Below are positions 14,222 through 17,150 of a stretch of DNA of 17,150 bases, piece after piece; position 1 is the first letter of the stretch; every line of letters begins with the position of its first letter. A program made the position numbers and the translations under genes. This DNA is from JBFJVZ01 sp041623895 (GTDB lineage: Bacteria; Planctomycetota; Planctomycetia; Pirellulales; Pirellulaceae): the NCBI GenBank assembly GCA_041623895.1, contig JBFJVZ010000124.1:1-17150 (forward strand), written 5' to 3'. The notes beneath the pieces are model-generated. The model saw only the letters and a program-made list of their open reading frames with translations. It was not told where the DNA came from and searched no databases.

Positions 14222-15934
14222 ATGGTCCATGAACCCAGTCTGTCACAATCCAACCAGTGCGGCACTCCATCTGAGGTCGACTTCGTTGTCGATCCGCGCC
14301 GCGAGCTTGAATTGGAACTGATCAAGATCCGTAGTGAGGCGGCGGCCGCGCGGTTGGAAGCAAAAGCGGCTGAACTTGAATTAAAGCTTCGTCGGATGAG
14401 CCGCCGACCGCCGACCGAATCGGCGGCAAAGATGTCTTACCGGGACGCTGGCACCGGCCAGCCTGCGGCTCCCCACGTGGGTGTGTTCGGTGAATCCGCA
14501 AGCATGGATGCGGTCGCAGCCCAGACCGACATCGAGCCGGAGACCCAAACGGCGGCTTCGGCGGCAATCTCTCCGCCGACAGCATTTGGCAGTTGGGACG
14601 CCGTACGCAGGGCAACGTTCGCGGCGACGCCGGGGCAGACGCCTTCGACCGCTGCGTTCCGCGGCGATTCGGCCCCCGGGGTCCCACCACCGATTTCGCT
14701 TCCGCCGACAGGCAGCCTGGCTACCGGCAACGAGCGAGCAGATGACGATGAAGGCCGGCAGCGGATCGACACCGCGGTCCCAGTCGTCCCCCGTCCCAAG
14801 TTCATCGATAGCGGATCTTCGCCAGCGGATACTCACTCGGAGCCGGTCGATCAGGACCCAAGCACGGCTGACGTCAGTGACGAACGAATCGACGATGGCG
14901 GCCAGGTTGCTGTCCAACAGGTGTCGGCTGGGGCGTCAGAAATGTTTCTGCAGTTCGCAGATATGGCAACCCGGCAGACTCCCTTGGAAGTGCAGCAGCT
15001 GGCACTTGATTCCAACATTGAAGCCGAAGATTCGACGCGGCGCAAGTCACCGGCGGCTTTAGTGGTGAGCACCTTGTTGCATTTCTTGATCTTGGTGCTG
15101 TTGGCGGCAGTCACGCTGAACAATCGAAGCCCAAAAGACCAGGTAGCGATCGCTGCTTCGGTGAGTAATCCAGCAGAGGAATCGATGGAGACTTTCGAGA
15201 TTCAAACCAGTGAGCCAGAGGCGGATCCGGCGGCGAGTGAAACGGAGTACGAGTTGAGTCCGGTCGGTGAAATGCAGGTTGCGGAGTTTTCGCCCGAAGC
15301 ACCGCCGGCTCCGCCCGCCCCCGCCGCCGCGGCCATGCTGTCCTCGGCGCAAATGTCGGCGGCAGCGATGACACTACAATCGGATTCCGAAGCAAAGATT
15401 CAGTTCTGCGGCTTGGAGGGAGGCGGCAATCATTTTGTCTACTTGGTCGATAGCAGCGGTAGCATGGGCGACGGTTTTGAATCGGCACGCCGCGAATTGT
15501 TGCAGTCGATCGATGTTTTGAAACCCGATCAGCGGTTTTACGTTGTCTTTTTTGATGCCCAGCCGGATTACATGCGTTTGCGTGATCCCAATACGAACGA
15601 GCCGCGCAGTGCCTATGCGACTAGCGAAAACAAACAGGCGTTAAAGCGCTGGGCGATGGGGATCGAGCAAAACGTCGGCCGGCATCCGGAGGATCCGCTG
15701 AAGTTTGCTCTGGACCTGAAGCCTGACGTGATATTCCTGTTATCGGACGGTGAATTCCCGCAAAGAATTGAAGATTTACTGAAACGGGAGAATCGGATCG
15801 AAAACCTTTTCGGTGATGATGGGCCCATCAGTATCGTTCACACGATCGGGTATTACAGCCGTGAGGGCGAGAATATTATGAAGCGAATCGCCCAGCAAAA
15901 CAAAGGGCAGTATCGGCACGTTCCCAAGCCGTAG
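14222..15934 (+). CDS. Membrane-anchored VWA domain protein
   Basis: 570 residues from the ATG at 14222. Residues 25-60 are charged and heptad-like (ELELELIKIRSEAAAARLEA), a probable coiled coil. A long low-complexity Pro/Ala/Asp-rich region runs to about 275. One membrane helix is at 279-298, preceded by TRRK, so the N-terminal half should be cytoplasmic and the rest periplasmic. After an acidic, Pro/Ala-rich linker the VWA domain spans about 392-570: FVYLVDSSGSM (MIDAS D410, S412, S414), FYVVFFDAQPD, and DVIFLLSDGEF (D509). The middle MIDAS position, normally Thr in a GGT-type motif, reads NVGRHPED here, so metal binding may be altered. Similar VWA proteins are common in planctomycetes and are thought to act in envelope assembly or interaction; the partner is not known. 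A small membrane protein gene follows after 88 bases. Confidence 0.86.
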   Translation: MVHEPSLSQSNQCGTPSEVDFVVDPRRELELELIKIRSEAAAARLEAKAAELELKLRRMSRRPPTESAAKMSYRDAGTGQPAAPHVGVFGESASMDAVAAQTDIEPETQTAASAAISPPTAFGSWDAVRRATFAATPGQTPSTAAFRGDSAPGVPPPISLPPTGSLATGNERADDDEGRQRIDTAVPVVPRPKFIDSGSSPADTHSEPVDQDPSTADVSDERIDDGGQVAVQQVSAGASEMFLQFADMATRQTPLEVQQLALDSNIEAEDSTRRKSPAALVVSTLLHFLILVLLAAVTLNNRSPKDQVAIAASVSNPAEESMETFEIQTSEPEADPAASETEYELSPVGEMQVAEFSPEAPPAPPAPAAAAMLSSAQMSAAAMTLQSDSEAKIQFCGLEGGGNHFVYLVDSSGSMGDGFESARRELLQSIDVLKPDQRFYVVFFDAQPDYMRLRDPNTNEPRSAYATSENKQALKRWAMGIEQNVGRHPEDPLKFALDLKPDVIFLLSDGEFPQRIEDLLKRENRIENLFGDDGPISIVHTIGYYSREGENIMKRIAQQNKGQYRHVPKP

Positions 15935-16022
15935 ACCTTGATGTCGACCATGGATGGCTGCTGGTATTGTAGAATGGGAGCTCTCCTGGATTCTTGTCCA
16001 CGCATTGCAAACGAGGCACTCG

Positions 16023-16568
16023 ATGCTCGCCCTTTGGTTACCAATCGTGCTCTCCACGATCGCGATCTTTTTTTGTAGTTTTCTTTCCTGGATGGTCTTT
16101 CATCTGCATCAAAAAGATTGGGGCAAATTGGAGCACGAAGATGCCTTGATGGAGACGATTCGAGAGATGGATGTGGCCGATGGTAACTATATGTTTCCCG
16201 GCACGAGCGAGCCAAAAGAAATGCAGGACCCAGCCTACATGGCGAAATACAACGCCGGTCCACGGGGCATCATCACGTTGTTTCCCGTGCCGAACATGGG
16301 CAAGAATCTTGGGCTGACGATCCTATATTTCTTCGTTTGTTGTTGCACGTTCGCATACCTGGCTGACTTTGCCCTCAAACCGGGCAGCGAACCGGGCGCG
16401 GACTTCATCACGGTGTTTCGGTTTGTTGCCACCATCGCCATGTTTACCTTTGCCGCCGCCGTCATCCAGCACTCGATTTGGTTCAGGATCCGAGTGGTCG
16501 GTCACGTGATCGAATCGATCGCATACAGCTTGATTGCCGGGACGATCTTCGCCGCGCTGTGGCCCTAG
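16023..16568 (+). CDS. Hypothetical inner-membrane protein
   Basis: 181 residues from the ATG at 16023, which has GAGG six bases upstream; the frame upstream to 15954 is not needed. There are about four membrane helices: about 3-27 (LWLPIVLSTIAIFFCSFL), 98-117 (LGLTILYFFVCCCTFAYLAD), 131-148 (VFRFVATIAMFTFAAAVI) and 160-178 (VIESIAYSLIAGTIFAAL). A soluble loop of about 65 residues lies between helices 1 and 2 and contains NYMFPGTSEPKEMQDP. I do not recognise the family. The gene is on the same strand as the VWA gene and may be co-transcribed with it. Confidence 0.72.
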   Translation: MLALWLPIVLSTIAIFFCSFLSWMVFHLHQKDWGKLEHEDALMETIREMDVADGNYMFPGTSEPKEMQDPAYMAKYNAGPRGIITLFPVPNMGKNLGLTILYFFVCCCTFAYLADFALKPGSEPGADFITVFRFVATIAMFTFAAAVIQHSIWFRIRVVGHVIESIAYSLIAGTIFAALWP

Positions 16569-16605
16569 TCGGCCGCCAGCTGCCTTCCCAGCCGGATTCT
16601 TCGCA

Positions 16606-16631
16606 GGCTCGGCGACCGGAGAGCCGTTTTT
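16606..16631 (+). terminator. Candidate intrinsic terminator after the membrane protein gene
   Basis: GGCTC (16606-16610) pairs with GAGCC (16621-16625) and an inner GG/CC can extend the stem; it is followed by G and five T residues (16627-16631). It begins 38 bases after the stop codon. The stem is short and the T-run modest, so this is a tentative call. Confidence 0.4.
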
Positions 16632-16779
16632 CGGCAAAATGCCCCGACTTGCGGGTGTCCAAACCGCAAAAGTCTTGACCGGCAGATTCTGCTCTGTCAC
16701 GCTTTGGACTGTTCAATACCACGCTATGCTGCCGATTGTCCTCAGGACCGTTTTCTGAGTACGACGTTGCATGGCGAAA

Positions 16780-16794
16780 GAGACGATTTGTCTC
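16780..16794. repeat. Small hairpin in the leader of the RNA-binding protein gene
   Basis: GAGAC (16780-16784) and GTCTC (16790-16794) pair around GATTT, 29 bases before the GTG start of the RRM gene. Genes of this type are sometimes regulated through their 5' leader, but this stem is short and could be chance. Confidence 0.25.
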
Positions 16795-16822
16795 ACTGGT
16801 GCTAGTTCGTAGGGTTAGTTTT

Positions 16823-17150
16823 GTGACGAATATCTATGTGGGCAACTTAGCGTTTGCCGCAACCGATGAAGACCTTCGCTCGGCATTCGAGCAGTTCGGT
16901 GACGTAACGTCGGTCAACATCATCATGGATCGCGAAACCGGTCGATCCCGTGGTTTTGCCTTTGTTGAAATGTCAAACAGTGACCAGGCCAACGAGGCAA
17001 TCGAGAATTTGGACGGCAAGGACATCGCCGGCCGCAATATCAGAGTCAATGAAGCACGTCCCAGAGAACCGCGCGGCGGAGGCGGCGGTGGTCGCGGCGG
17101 CGGCGGTGGTGGTTACCGCGGCGGTGGCGGCGGCGGCGGCGGCGGTTACC
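16823..17150 (+). CDS. Glycine-rich RRM RNA-binding protein, N-terminal part (cut by window edge)
   Basis: 109 codons are visible from a GTG at 16823; AGGG lies eight bases upstream and an in-frame stop precedes it closely, so GTG is the likely start. Residues 3-80 are one RNA-recognition motif with RNP2 IYVGNL (4-9) and RNP1 RGFAFVEM (43-50), plus the canonical MDRETGRSRG loop. From residue 85 on the sequence is nearly all glycine with Arg and Tyr (RGG/YRGG type). This is the small bacterial glycine-rich RRM family (Rbp-like, as in cyanobacteria and planctomycetes), which binds single-stranded RNA in the cytoplasm, often as part of cold or stress responses. The C-terminal end lies outside the window. 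Confidence 0.93.
   Translation, partial: MTNIYVGNLAFAATDEDLRSAFEQFGDVTSVNIIMDRETGRSRGFAFVEMSNSDQANEAIENLDGKDIAGRNIRVNEARPREPRGGGGGGRGGGGGGYRGGGGGGGGGY
17075..17150 (+). repeat. GGC/GGT glycine-codon repeat tract
   Basis: An almost unbroken run of GGN codons, interrupted by CGC (Arg) and TAC (Tyr), encodes the Gly-rich tail of the RRM protein and reaches the window edge. Such tracts are prone to length variation by slippage. Confidence 0.8.

Noticed and set aside
14381..14917. Arg/Ser-rich minus-strand frame of 178 codons, with several other frames nearby
   Set aside because: Opposite the low-complexity N-terminal half of the VWA gene, where repetitive GC-rich codons leave all frames open. 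No start signal or recognisable content.
16534..16758. 74-codon plus-strand frame after the membrane protein gene
   Set aside because: Starts inside the preceding gene in another frame, runs through the candidate terminator and has no recognisable content.
1..17150. tRNA, rRNA, CRISPR array, transposase, prophage or toxin-antitoxin genes
   Set aside because: Looked for on both strands by eye; no regular spaced repeats, no T-loop-like GGTTCGAATCC signal, and no transposase or phage protein motifs were found.

Overview
The window looks like chromosomal DNA of a marine-type planctomycete, probably Pirellulaceae (Rhodopirellula/Rubripirellula-like). Several protein types support this: a large secreted protein with an N-terminal propeller and a C-terminal CxxCH cytochrome module (the PVC-type architecture), a PQQ-like beta-propeller protein opening with a WxQWRGP-type motif, a DUF5060-type secreted protein, a membrane VWA protein with an FxYLxDSSGSM core, and many imperfect palindromes between genes. 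Base composition is moderately GC-rich. The genus is an inference; there is no rRNA or other phylogenetic marker here.

Layout. 1-318 (-) is the start of a DUF5060 protein cut by the window edge. 494-1576 (-) is a membrane-anchored protein with an endonuclease/exonuclease/phosphatase (EEP) fold that has lost its catalytic residues. 1933-3219 (+) is the 2-oxoglutarate dehydrogenase E2 subunit (odhB/sucB), with no sucA or lpd nearby. 3305-6375 holds four minus-strand genes, read in the order nucleotidyltransferase-HD protein, leucine-rich-repeat-like protein, SRPBCC/AHSA1 protein, and a small CxxCxGxG zinc-cluster protein. The first two are separated by only 28 bases. 6580-7821 (-) and 8068-10614 (+) are a divergent pair of secreted propeller proteins (PQQ-like and PVC cytochrome). 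10741-12054 (-) is a beta-ketoacyl synthase homologue lacking the active-site cysteine. 12606-13769 (-) is an exported secretin-like protein. 14222-15934 (+) is a membrane VWA protein, followed by a small membrane protein (16023-16568, +) and the start of a glycine-rich RRM RNA-binding protein (16823 to the edge, +).

The genes do not form one obvious pathway. Most look like housekeeping or lineage-typical planctomycete genes. I saw no transposase, phage, CRISPR, tRNA or rRNA, and no convincing defence system.

The most notable signals are: (1) two proteins that keep an enzyme fold but have lost the catalytic residues (EEP fold and KAS fold); (2) several inverted-repeat elements confined to intergenic DNA. 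Among the repeats are a 127-bp MITE-like element whose end overlaps a stop codon, a 17/18 inverted repeat close to it, a 20/21 inverted repeat between the divergent propeller genes, and a set of hairpins that share a GGA loop but have different stems.
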